Assembly: GCA_948567375.1 (NCBI GenBank)
Contig: OX419758.1
Span: forward strand, 28,959,001-29,023,000
Origin: Lunularia cruciata
Taxonomy: Eukaryota > Streptophyta > Marchantiopsida > Lunulariales > Lunulariaceae
Direction: 5' to 3'
Length of the DNA: 64,000 nt
A program made the position numbers and the translations under genes. This document shows, in pieces, positions 23,481 to 34,216 of this stretch (the first letter of the stretch is position 1; every line of letters starts with the position of its first letter). Below the pieces are notes generated by a model, which made no database searches, was not told where the DNA came from, and saw only the letters and a list, made by a program, of their open reading frames with translations.

Positions 23481-23829
23481 ATGGTGTCTGCAACATCGAC
23501 TCATTTTTTTCCAACAACACCAAACAAGTGACTTTCAAGTGTAAACTTGCTAAACACCACACCTTGTAAGTGTAAACGGATGCCTTACAAATGTACAGAT
23601 TAAGCTTCATGGAATTCTTTTTGCATGCTTCAAATTCTTATCCCAATATTACATCAAGATACACTCATGGTCTAAGATATAGACTCCTAGTCTAAGTTAC
23701 CAGACTATGAGATATGAGATGAATAACTGAAAAATATATATTTCATTATATGGAATCTCAATCAATCAATCGAGTATATCATCATTGTTATAATCAAGGT
23801 AATGTTGCATCACCTTTGATCTACTTTCT

Positions 23830-25103
23830 TCTCTACCAAGTTCTATACCATGAAAGGACATTTCTGAATCTATTTGAGTTTCCTGTGTAAATCCACCATC
23901 GTCCTCTGACCAAAGGTCAGACCTATTGATTAAAAATTATATAAAATAATACACACCAATACCCACTTTAACAAATAAGCATTTCTACTATTGTCTTTCA
24001 GTTGCACTCTTAGCTCGCGAAGAGAATGCCATCTAGCTTTCAATACTCCTATTCAATGCTCATTTATCACTCTTGCCTTTGCTAAATATTTATTAAACTC
24101 CTGCTTGTCCTCTGAGCAAGCCTGCTTGAAAGCGTGGACTAGGTGATGCATGGGTATATAACCCAAATCACCTAAAAGGTACTCCTTTGCTTCAAAAGTG
24201 CGACACCTCCCTCTTAGGTTCAAATCATTCCATAATGACTATTTTTTCAAACAAGTCATATCATGACATGACCCTGGCATTCCTGCAAATAAAAAAGGCC
24301 ATAATTTTAGTAAACTAAACAAAAAGGATCACCAAAGCATTGCAAAAATACCAAAAAAAACAACACATAACATAAAACATACCTCCGGAAAATATATAAT
24401 TCTCCTTTTATCATCACAAATAACTTTGCCGTTTATAGAATATGAACCTTTGCGGCTGAAATATATTTCCACGTCCACAGTTGGTCGGGCTGCAAGAGGA
24501 AACAATGTTCCATCTACCAAACCAATGTGCAAAAACAATGGATATCATCCTCCTCTCCTCGAGTTCGGGCCAAGCAACTTGACTCCTCATTACATCGAAT
24601 ATGGCTGTCATAACTCTATCAGTAAAAGCAATTGTTGAACCAGCAGTAATGCCCCAACTATTTAAACCCCGTGCAACACAAGCTCCATTGCCTTGATGCC
24701 CAAATCTATCCAATGCTAGGGCAACTTGGATCCACACGGGTGTTTGCTCTCTTTGGTACCTTTTCTCAAAAAACGTGTGAGTCTTAATCAAATCAACTAA
24801 TGTTGAAAAAGAATCCCCATCCATTCTAGTAAGCTGGCGAAAGGCCTTAGTATCTAGATTTCTAAAATACTACTTCACAAACTCTCTACTACGAGGGTAA
24901 GTAACACGGGGTTCCAAGTATCGATGAGTATGTGCATACTCCCATCCACTTATAAAACATTCTAGCATATCTAAATCTCCTCCTTATTCCTCGTCTTCAT
25001 CTTCTAATCCTTGTAGCGATATCTCCAAATCTAACCGAATCATCCATTGAATACATTTTCTAATATTTCTGGTTAGTTCTAAACGAGTGCTCCCTCTCGG
25101 CAT
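23830..25103 (-). pseudogene. PIF/Harbinger DDE transposase (decayed, with one visible intron)
   Basis: The frame starts at an ATG complementary to 25101-25103. An N-terminal region reads FRQLTRMDGDSFSTLVDLI (near 24,840) and VALALDRFGHQGNG. The nuclease core then shows the first catalytic Asp in LHIGLVDGTLFPLAARP (about 24,505-24,535) and KGSYSINGKVICDDKRR. A GT-AG interval of 100 bp (24283-24382) has the look of an intron; beyond it come PGSCHD, the second Asp in LGDLGYIPMHHL (about 24,150-24,175) and the catalytic Glu in VINEH followed by IGVLKARWHSLRELR (about 24,020-24,060). Stops (near 24,990, 24,870 and 24,050) and a frameshift near 24,550 show decay, and the exon junction is one base off phase. 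Known role: cut-and-paste transposase of the DDE_Tnp_4 type. Confidence 0.82.
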
Positions 25104-25882
25104 GACTTTACTCAATTTTTAATCACCACTAATAACTCCTTATCGACAAAGGGGCATCTTTCTTCTCCGCAAAGGGGCATCTCTCTTCCCGGTGAAATTT
25201 CAGCAAAGGGGCATCTCTATTCTCTGTGCGCACAAAAAAACAATCTCATCAATTTCATTCCATAACAAGAAAACAAGTTCATGAATTTCATTTCATTACT
25301 CAAGGGGAAGAAAGGTATACATTTCATACTCGTACAAGAGACAATTTTTTTAAAATAATGAAATAGAGAGTAACACTTCAAACAAAATCACTCCTCACTC
25401 TAACCTTCCCATTGCTCGCATTCAAATCTTCCCACTCCAAACAAATTCACTCCCCATTCCACCTCTGGATATGGGTCTCTCAAATCTTCATTGGGTGGTC
25501 AATTTTTGCATGCACTCAAATCTTTCCACTCATGCTCCCTCCAATCTTCCTTGGTGGTAAAAATTTGCCAAGTTGCCGCTAGTCATTTCATTTCCATGGG
25601 TGTTCTCAAACATCCGGGATGCTCCTTTTGGTGGCCGTCACTTTCACTCTAACTCTAAACGATAACTTTCTTAACACTAATGTGCAATCAATGCACTACG
25701 GAGTGCTAACGAAAATTCCTTATCCCCTATTTTCTATGACCCACCTCATACGGAGTGTGCTAATAATAAGGAACTTGGCCCGAACTCCGTAACAATACAT
25801 TTTCTACCTCCCGGTCACACACAATACCCATTTAGTCAAGCTTTGTAACAATCTATATGAAAAGTTATGAAACTTAGTAAAA

Positions 25883-25900
25883 CTATTTCTGAAACCCCCT
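25883..25900 (-). repeat. Right terminal inverted repeat of the Harbinger-like element
   Basis: 18 bp, exact inverse of 16738-16755, followed by the AGT duplication. Confidence 0.9.
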
Positions 25901-25903
25901 AGT

Positions 25904-27047
25904 ATATACTGTTTACTTTATTAAGCACTTCGCCTTTTCTTTCATTAAGTCCATAATTATACCTGTATTAATAACAGTAAGACGGGGTCAGCCTTCAACA
26001 TAAATTCGAAACTTCTTCTTATTTACATCTATAAGTTACAACATCCTTAACATAGTAATTGAGTTCTGGCATCCATAGTGCACTTTACATCGATTACAAT
26101 TTCTACTAAAATTCATCGAACTAGTTTATTTATGGTTTGGATCTCTATTGGTATTGGACTAATTGATGAACATCTTTTACAAACATGCGGAAAAGAGTGT
26201 GGGTGGTATAGTAACAGGTGAATGTCTCTTTTCAACTTGGTTCTATGCCCAAGAAAGTGGAGGAAATCGCAGCGATTTCATTCCTGAAGGTCATCAAACT
26301 CCTCTGTTTCTTTATGAACTTCTGAATGGAGTGTCGATACTAAGAAACGGTATAGACTTCATGATCCATTATCTTCAATATCTGCTACAGGGTAGACAAC
26401 CCAGGAGGGGACAGCCGATTGGAGAGCTTGGGCTTGCGTCATGGTGAGTAAGAACGATCTCGTAAAAATGCAACCTTTCGAGGTTCATCATGACTGTAAT
26501 CTTCCATTGAATGTAAAGAAACGCATGGAACCTGCCCGATGATAACGGATTATCTGGGCACCGGGAAAACTGTGACCCGAACTGCCGGTAGTGCAAGGCT
26601 GTCAGAAACGGGCAGAATTTAGATCCGCAACAACCAATCAGAGGGGACCCTATGCTGTGGGGCGACCAACACGATCTACTCGAGGGCAGCCTATTTTAGA
26701 TTTCACCCTCAAGGGGGCCAGTAGAAAGATCCGCGACGACTTTTTAAGTCTTTCGAACAAATTCCTCCACCAGTGATACGCTCGAAAAGTAACCGGCTCA
26801 AGCTGGGAGGGGTTTCCGACCGAGAAAAAAGCTATGGCGGTCGAATATAGCTTCGGACAGGTGGAGTGGGGTAAAGGCGGAACGATGGGGGTTAGAAAAT
26901 CCATGATTGATGGACTCGATAGCATGAGAAGAAACGAGTGTTGTCATTGATGCAAAGATGGCGAATTTGGTCCCAATGTGCGGGGAACTTGGACGGTATC
27001 GTTGTCGAGGGCTTTAAAAAGCACAAGGTTGAGATTGCGGCGTTGGA
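25904..27047. other. Upstream region of the host gene
   Basis: About 1.1 kb between the Harbinger element and the gene at 27,048. A 94-codon frame (26163-26447) is not recognised. This stretch should contain the promoter and 5' UTR. I see no confident TATA box at a sensible distance from the start codon. Confidence 0.4.
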
Positions 27048-29710
27048 ATGATGGCGCTCCAGCTGCAAAGCTACGCAGATTTGAGGTTGAATGGATTAGA
27101 CTTGATTAACCCCATTCGCGGTAGGAAAGCGGTATGACATAATTAACCTCCCGGGCCTCTTGATTTTTGACCATTTGTTTTCTGATTCAACCTCTGCTTG
27201 AAAGGAGTAAACTGAGTTGATTATGGCTTGATCCTAAATGCTTAAGCCAGTGGGGTTTTGATCATCTGTGCGCATGCAGGTGAGTGTTTAACAGTGGTAA
27301 CTGTGGTGTATTTGAATCGTTAAGATTTGATAATGCCATGAGGCCTTGGATTCGATGTTTTGGACGATGAAGTGTACCAGTGGCATCTAACGAACTATTG
27401 CTGTTGTTGGTGACTTGGGGTGTCGCAGAGAACATGGACAAACAGACGCAGAATTGGGGTGAACAATGGATTGATTATGAGCAGCATATCTTCATTGGGT
27501 TCCTATGAACGAGTTCCACTCGCAGGAAGGCGTAATGGAATGCATAGCACTTCTGTTGCGGCTCCTGATTATGCGAGCCTACGGAGGAGGGAAAGACTGC
27601 AAGAAATGAAAATAGACGCAGGGGACAAAATAATGCAGTTGGCAGAATGGGTGAGTAACAAGGTGAAGGATCCCCTAGTGGAGATTGATCCAGTGACTGT
27701 TAACAAAAGGATTTTTGCAGACGAGCAGATTGCGAGAGCGGAGGCGCAGGCATTAGAACAGGTCGAAGATGAACCGGTTGAGGCTAACGAAGAAAATATT
27801 GCCACCGTGGCTTCTTCGACTTTGGGTCAAACTCCGCCAGGATTTCCCAGAGGGATGAACGACTCAACGAAGGCTGCAGGAGCTGCTTTGATTCTCGTTA
27901 CAGTAGGAGCAGCATACTTAGCCTTCTGCGGCAATTCTACAGAGAGCAATCCGAAGGAACTGAGGAACTCGAAGGGAACGCATATGGAAGTAGGATCGTT
28001 TCCGGGTTCAGGTCCACGAGAGAGAGCAGAGAGCTCCCCTCCTCAGGATCTTCATCAACAGTTCTCTCACGCCAGCAATAAAGATAAACCCGAGTCATTG
28101 AGCGCATCCGGCGTATCGACATCTTCGGAAACGCAGTCTTGCCTGCGCAGTCCTGTACCCGCATTTTCTACTAACCTGGAACAAACAGTCCTGCCTGTGA
28201 CACCTCATAAATCTCACCTAGACGAGGAATGTACACAAACTGGCGGCCATTCAGAAGACTTACTCTTGAGTGTTTCCAAATCCCAAGTAGATGATAAACT
28301 ATCAGCTGCTGAACCCCTCGAGGACGTCGTGGCCGATAAAGATAATACCAGGGTCTTGGAGATTGAGGATATTTATTATCCTGAAGCAAAATCACTTCAG
28401 GATGTCATAGTCGTGAATGGGGTGGGTATTCTCGCAGAAAGTGCAGATGATGATCGTGCTCGTGCGAAACCTTTCGAGGACGTTGTCGCCGTGAATGAGA
28501 GGGCCAGTCCAGCCAAAATCGAGGACTTGGAGTTTGCGGCTATGGAGTTTGCAGAGGCTCTAGTAATTGATGAACAGCAGATTCTTAAGCAGCAAAAGAA
28601 ACACGCAGTAGAAGAAGTAAATCTTGGACTAGTAGAAACGCCTGTTAATGGTGAGGTTTTGGTAGAAGCTTCCTCGTCGGAGTTGGTTGACGATCTGGTG
28701 GGGATCTCAGAAGTGAACTTACCAGGCGTTGAGTTTCAAAATGCAATGCTTTCTGGTACAAGTCCAGCAGAAAGCGCCCCGTTCCAATTAAGACCCGTAG
28801 ATGAGTGCATCACTCTGGGAACATCAAATCCCCAACTTGTCGAAGACCCTGTTGTGTTCAACTTGAGTTCGGAGCCTCTTGAATTTCCTTTGACAGAGGA
28901 GCCTCCTGTTGGGGCTATTCAGAATGGAGCTTCTACGACAATTTCTAGTGTTGATGTGAGTAATCAATCCAGCTATATGTGCACAAGGAGTTAGTTGGTC
29001 GATTTAATTCAGTGACTTGATCACCTGTTACCTCGAAATCTTGCATTATCACGGAGGACGCAGGTACCATTACGGATTACGTGCTTCCATCTTCCGCTTT
29101 CTCGCGGCTAAAAGTTGCTTTATCGTTTCATAAATAAAGTTGATTTGGTTTATTGCAGACTGTTGTCGACAGATTCAAGTCGTACGCTGAGGCAATAGAG
29201 GCCGTATTTCCAGCCTTAGCAGTTGGAGCAGGAGCTTTGAGCACGTTAGGTGGAGGTAAGTTATTATTCATTTCATATGCATCATAGGACGCGGCTATTT
29301 GGTGTTTAATCTAGAGAGAACGAATGTCTTACTTTGCTCTATTGTATGTGCAGTGGATAGTGGTCTTCAGATGGTTGGACTCGTCGCCACTGCAAGCTTT
29401 TTAGCTCGTGAGGTCTTCATGGCCACTTCGAGGTATGTTTTAACCTATTCTCGACTGCATCGGTTGTTACTCATACAGTTTGCTAGTGTATATTACTAGT
29501 ACCCTTACTGCAAGATTAAATGTCCATATATGTAGCGGAAAGGTGAAATTTTGTCTTTTGCGGTGAATGAAACTTGCGGTTGTAATGTTTGCAAACACAT
29601 TACCATGCAGACAAAAGTTGTGTGGAGAAGTGCGCCAAGTTACAGACTACAAATCCTTTGTTGATTTCCTGAAGACCCGCGAAATCATTCCAGATGTACC
29701 AGAGGAGTAA
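27048..29710 (+). CDS. Five-exon host gene for a 628-aa, probably plastid-targeted membrane protein of unknown function
   Basis: Exons: 27048-27131, 27429-28955, 29159-29255, 29354-29432 and 29611-29710. All four introns (98-297 bp) are GT-AG and every phase joins in frame, ending at TAA 29708-29710. Two ATGs stand in tandem at 27048 and 27051. The N-terminus is poor in acidic residues, rich in Arg, Ser and Leu, and split by intron 1, as in chloroplast transit peptides. Next come a charged helix (about residues 80-140), a membrane-segment candidate (GAALILVTVGAAYLAF, about 185-200), and a long acidic linker with three diverged repeats (PLEDVVADKDN, SLQDVIVVNG, PFEDVVAVNE). The C-terminus has two further hydrophobic stretches (AVFPALAVGAGAL and MVGLVATASFLA) and ends in YKSFVDFLKTREIIPDVPE. 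I do not recognise the family. Intact splicing and frame say it is a working gene. Confidence 0.8.
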
Positions 29711-32700
29711 CGACGCGATTTAAGCTGCGACGGGATTCAGGCCAGTGGGCACGTGAAGGAGCCCTACACCAATTCCTTTCTGTAACCGTTCACAATTTCG
29801 GGTTGCAGATTGTACCATGCTTCAAATCTGTAGATATATGTATCGTTGTTTGTTAAAGTTCGACTAGGAGAGGTCAACAATGTCATCACGTTTTAGCCAG
29901 GGTAAACCCAATTTTCCTCTTCCGAGTCTTAAGTTTTGTCTCTGGAATAGCAAATCTGTCCTATCTTTTATTCGTAATCTGAAAAGCTGTAGCACATGCT
30001 AGATGTAGCTGATGCAGTTTGAAAATTGTAGATGCTGTTGCCCCACAATCCTTTTACTCGCCTGTATTGATATTTTAATCAGATTCATTGTTTTTAAGGG
30101 ACAGTCGCCGGCAGCCTTTTGGTAATTATTGTCAATCTTTGAAGCTCTCTTCATGTGAGCAATCGGCAACCTCGTAGCCACTCTTTGCAAATCACCTAAG
30201 CTCTCCCTATACGAACAATTCCCGCTGGTTCTCTTACCATGCGGACACACAACTGCAAATGACGAGTTCGTACTCGCTGGAAATTTAAGTCCCTGATAAG
30301 TAGATCGGAGGCTTGACGGCAGTAAGAACAATTCCCACCTCCTTTCTGCTGTGTACCTCCCTTTACTTCCTCCCCTATTTCTGTGATAGATTCGGATCCG
30401 TAACTGTGTTTCTTATCAGATTTTAAGAATATGCAGGATCTGAAGCGTTACGGTCGTCTTCTTACTTCAGCATAGGAGAGATGGATGTGCGGTTGGTTGT
30501 CTTGTTTCTTCTTTCAGTTGCTGAATTCCAAAATCTGGTGCAAACAACTCCCTTAGTGATGCGTATATAGCTGTCTCAAATCCTTCTTTTTGATGGAGAG
30601 GCTTTTCTTCCATCTCGAACTCTGCTTCCTACCTTTCATGCAATGTAGTTCTCGACGGGTATTCTCGCGCAACCGCATCTCACGCCTAACATCTACCACC
30701 TTCTTCAACTTTAAAAGCAGAGCTCTCACCATCTTTTCCCGTCGGGCTTAGTTATTTAACAAGTTTCGTGGAATGAATGTACTACGATAGTGCACTCACG
30801 TTCTTTTATAGTCATTTTCATTCACGTGGTTGCCAACTTGATCAACTATTATGTACATTTCGTAACAGGAACATTAAAGATAGAAGCTCTTAAACTGAGC
30901 TTTAAGAGCCAGCCGAAACGCTTGACTTAAGTAGGTACACTTGTTCAGATATTTCATCTTTCTGCTAACTAAGCCTCGAAACTGTTCTACATGAAGTGTG
31001 AGGCGGACCATAGTTGTCGTAGTAACAGCAAAGCCAGCCGAAACGCTTTCCTGTTGAATTTGAGCAAATTATGGGCCTTTTGAGTTCTAAATGAGGTTCT
31101 GGATCCACTTTAACAGCCCAGAGAAAGCTCGCTGAAGATACACCCTTAGAATGTCTGCAGTTCGTCTTCTGACAACTTGAAACACGTCCCGAAAAAAAAT
31201 ACTCTGTATCAACTGCCATACTATTCATGGTATAGATATCTTGTTTCACTTCATTCTGGAACCAGACTTCTTCACCAATTTCGTTTCCGAATTGTGCCAC
31301 CGTCCGGAAGCTGATCATCAAACAGTTGGAATGTCGGTACTCCGGAGGAGTGTTTACAAACTAAGCACCAATTTTGAAAATTTAGGATCTCAAATTTGGA
31401 AATGTTTCATGTCACAGTGAAGGACGACAGATCATGGTCATGAAATATGCCGGGAACATACATCTGTAGTCTCTACCACAGATGGACTTAACAGTACCCA
31501 ACTTTAGCACATAGATTTCACAACACCCGAAGTTGGCAGAAAGACTTAACAGCACACCTCGATAGTACGCGGTCCGACGTGTCATCCAGCGTGTCATCGT
31601 GTCGTCATAGTTGGCAATCGCGAGGCGTGTTGGCAAGTATGTTGTAGTCCAGATATTAGCCTCCCACAGGACATAGAAAATGCAAGGGCAGTCAATACAG
31701 TCGGCGTACAAAATGCATCGACATATCGTTTTTACCTCGAGATTTTCCCTCGGTTTCCCCGTAAAGTTGAGCAAAATTTATTTGAGCCCGTGTATAATAT
31801 TCAAAAGTATAATATTTTCTGGATGACCTTCAGTCATTGCTTTTGGCTAATTCTAATCCTACCATACCCAAAAGTTTAATCAGTTTTGTTGACTTTCAAT
31901 CAAGTCATTTTAGTCCAATAAAGACTAGATTCGATCTAGGTTTCATAATATACATATAAATAGTACCCTGTAGGAAAGGAATACAAGGCACAAACAAGTG
32001 TGAAATTAAAGAAGAGTGCAAGGTGCCAATCTCAATCTACCAGACAGTCTCAATCTACCAAAAACAAAGACAAGAAGACAAAGACATAAACTAGTTGTAC
32101 CCAAAGGAACCCTTGGGAAAAAACACCACAACAACAAGCACCAAAGAAACTAAGGAGGTGGTGCTCTATTCCAAAACGGTGTGGTAAAGATACACTAATT
32201 GTATGTATGGGAAGTGTGGAGGGAGTTTCCTAGCCGTGTTGGGTGTACCTAGAGCAATTGCTCATTGGTGAAGACACAAAGCTTGAGCTTGTTGCAAAGT
32301 GACTGAAACGAGTTGTTGATAAATAAGATGTGAACATGGCAAGAGAGGAAGCCAATGGTCCTCTCCTTTACAAAGAACCTTGTGTTGTATCATCGAGGAG
32401 ACAATCAAAATGGTGATGTAGGCACCTAAAAATCTCAATCGCAAGAGGGGCCATGTTATCCAAGGATAGCCAAGGTGCGGAATGGTACTCCTTGCCCCTA
32501 AAAGCAATGGTCACTGATGCTCCCACCTGTCTGCTTGCCCATGTCAAAAACTCTGCTCATAGAGGGATTTGCTACCACCACGTCATGCAAGGTGTGGCAA
32601 CCATTCATGAAAGTAATTTTATCTGCTTGCACCCAATGGATAGATGGTCTTTGTAGATCTAACCATTGTTCAATCTGAACTTGGGCCCATATAGCTCATA

Positions 32701-33668
32701 TCATTTGAGTGATTGTATCACAAACTGCATCATGTATTTTGGTGTACTCTCCACCTATTGCACATTGTAGAAAGTGTATCTCTTGCATGTCATAAGAGGA
32801 ATCACATGCATATTGGTACAACAACTTTATGAGAGTTGGATGTGGGAGACCCAACCTCAATCAAAGTGCTATAGAAAACTCCTCAAAAGTGAAACACAGG
32901 TCATCAATCAAGGGTGAAGCCTTGAGCTAGGCTCTAAAGCCTTCTCCCACAAGAGAAGATCCTAGCTCTATTAGGTAGAGGCACATTAGTGAGGATGCTA
33001 GTAAGAGTGTGACTGTGCATGTGCTCATTGAGATTGCTTGAAGCTTCTTAGAGTCCAAGGATACAAAGTCAATAAACTTGAGGAGTGATGTGCATGCAAG
33101 GTTTGGTAATAAGTCATGAGCTAATCAAAGATATGGTGATATCAAAGTACTATCCTCATGTAAGAACTGGTTTGCTAAAAAAGGGACCACTAGAGCTTAT
33201 GCTTTGATATATGACACTAGTGTTGTGCCTCCTGCCTTATGAGACAACAACCATCTATGACTATGGGGGGAGCTATCTATTGCCTATACTACTCATCTAA
33301 TAATTTTGGGAGCATGCATGGCCCTAACAAAGTGGAGAAAGTATGGTAGATAGTACTATCTAACATCCATAAATTTGGTAACAATGCCTTTGTAGGTAGG
33401 AATGTTTGGGTTAAATATGAGGCCCTAGAGAGGTACACTTACTAAGAATTTAATAGGCCACTTGGGTATTCCTTAACCAAGGGAGGAGGTGAGCATGGGT
33501 TGTGGTTTGTACTAAGGTGTCTAATATGAGCAAACTATAAAAATCCTCCTATCTCAAAGGAGCCACCAAAACTCTCAAACCACCTATAAGATATTGGAAT
33601 CTTGGTGGGAAGTTAGAGGGAGTGAGGGCCATACATGGATCTAGATCTTGCATTTACAATTATGGACT
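29711..33668. other. Intergenic region without a recognisable gene
   Basis: About 4 kb. From 29,711 to about 31,800 it has the composition of host spacer, with short frames only (longest 120 codons, 31412-31774 minus). A 17-bp motif (AGCCAGCCGAAACGCTT) occurs at about 30,908 and 31,034. From about 31,900 to 33,660 the text looks like eroded retrotransposon sequence, perhaps leader or internal DNA belonging to the LTR remnant that follows, but I could not identify a domain. Confidence 0.45.
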
Positions 33669-34213
33669 TTTTCACACCATTTGTAGTGTTGCACCTAGAT
33701 TGCTTAGACTCTAGAGTAGTAGTGTTGGTAGTTAGAAGTATTTTGATAGTTACTCATAGACTACTTGTTGACGGTCATATTTTTTGTTCAAGGTACTGAC
33801 TATATGGTGGGGCCTATCATCACTTGCACCATTTGGTGTGCCATCAGTGGGACAATTAGGGTTGGAGATCCATGTCAAAATCAGAGGTATACCCTGGAAG
33901 TAAAACTCCAAAGAGCTCACTTCCCTAATGTTGAGCCTTCAAGTTCCTGGCTAGAGTGGATAAGCCGGAGAGCATTACCAAGAGTCCCTTAGCTAGAGTG
34001 GATGTGGTTTGATTGTAATCAATGTCTAATTGTTGGTAGATTGTTGAGTGACAGATCAAGTACTGATCCGATTAAGTGTGATTCAAGTTATGAACAAATT
34101 GATCATATAAGAGAAGTTCAGAGTTCATATATAACTTATGTGTGAGTTGTGCTTCTATAGTTTATGATGTTGATAATGATGTATGTTGTATAGTGATGTA
34201 TATATGCACAATA
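33669..34213 (+). repeat. Degenerate LTR of the Gypsy-1 family
   Basis: Aligns throughout with the Gypsy-1 LTR core (45261-45713 and 62418-62868), from the TCAC(A/G)CCATTTGTAG start, and then with the 105-bp R1 repeat that ends the 3' LTR (TATGTGTGAGTTGTGCTTCT and onward). It differs at many positions, so it is old. A few bases to its left (CAATTATGG) match the polypurine tract and first bases of R1 in Gypsy-1b, so this may be the truncated 3' end of a longer copy rather than a solo LTR. Confidence 0.75.
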
Positions 34214-34216
34214 TTG

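Larger units (their letters stand above)
16738..25900. mobile_element. PIF/Harbinger-like DNA transposon, 9.16 kb, 18-bp TIRs, AGT target duplication
   Basis: Perfect 18-bp terminal inverted repeats AGGGGGTTTCAGAAATAG lie at 16738-16755 and, inverted, at 25883-25900. Both are flanked by AGT (16735-16737 and 25901-25903), a 3-bp duplication as expected for PIF/Harbinger. If the TIR starts at the first G instead, the duplication reads TA. Inside are the two usual proteins of the superfamily: a Myb/SANT-like ORF1 on the plus strand near the left end and a DDE transposase on the minus strand near the right end, both decayed. The 5 kb between them holds minus-strand frames I cannot identify. At 9 kb it is large for the superfamily, so part of the interior may be captured or inserted DNA. 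Confidence 0.85.

Noticed and set aside
26163-26447. 94-codon frame upstream of the host gene
   Set aside because: No recognisable domain and no splice connection to the gene.
31412-31774. Minus-strand frame of 120 codons near the end of the host spacer
   Set aside because: Low coding character and no motif.
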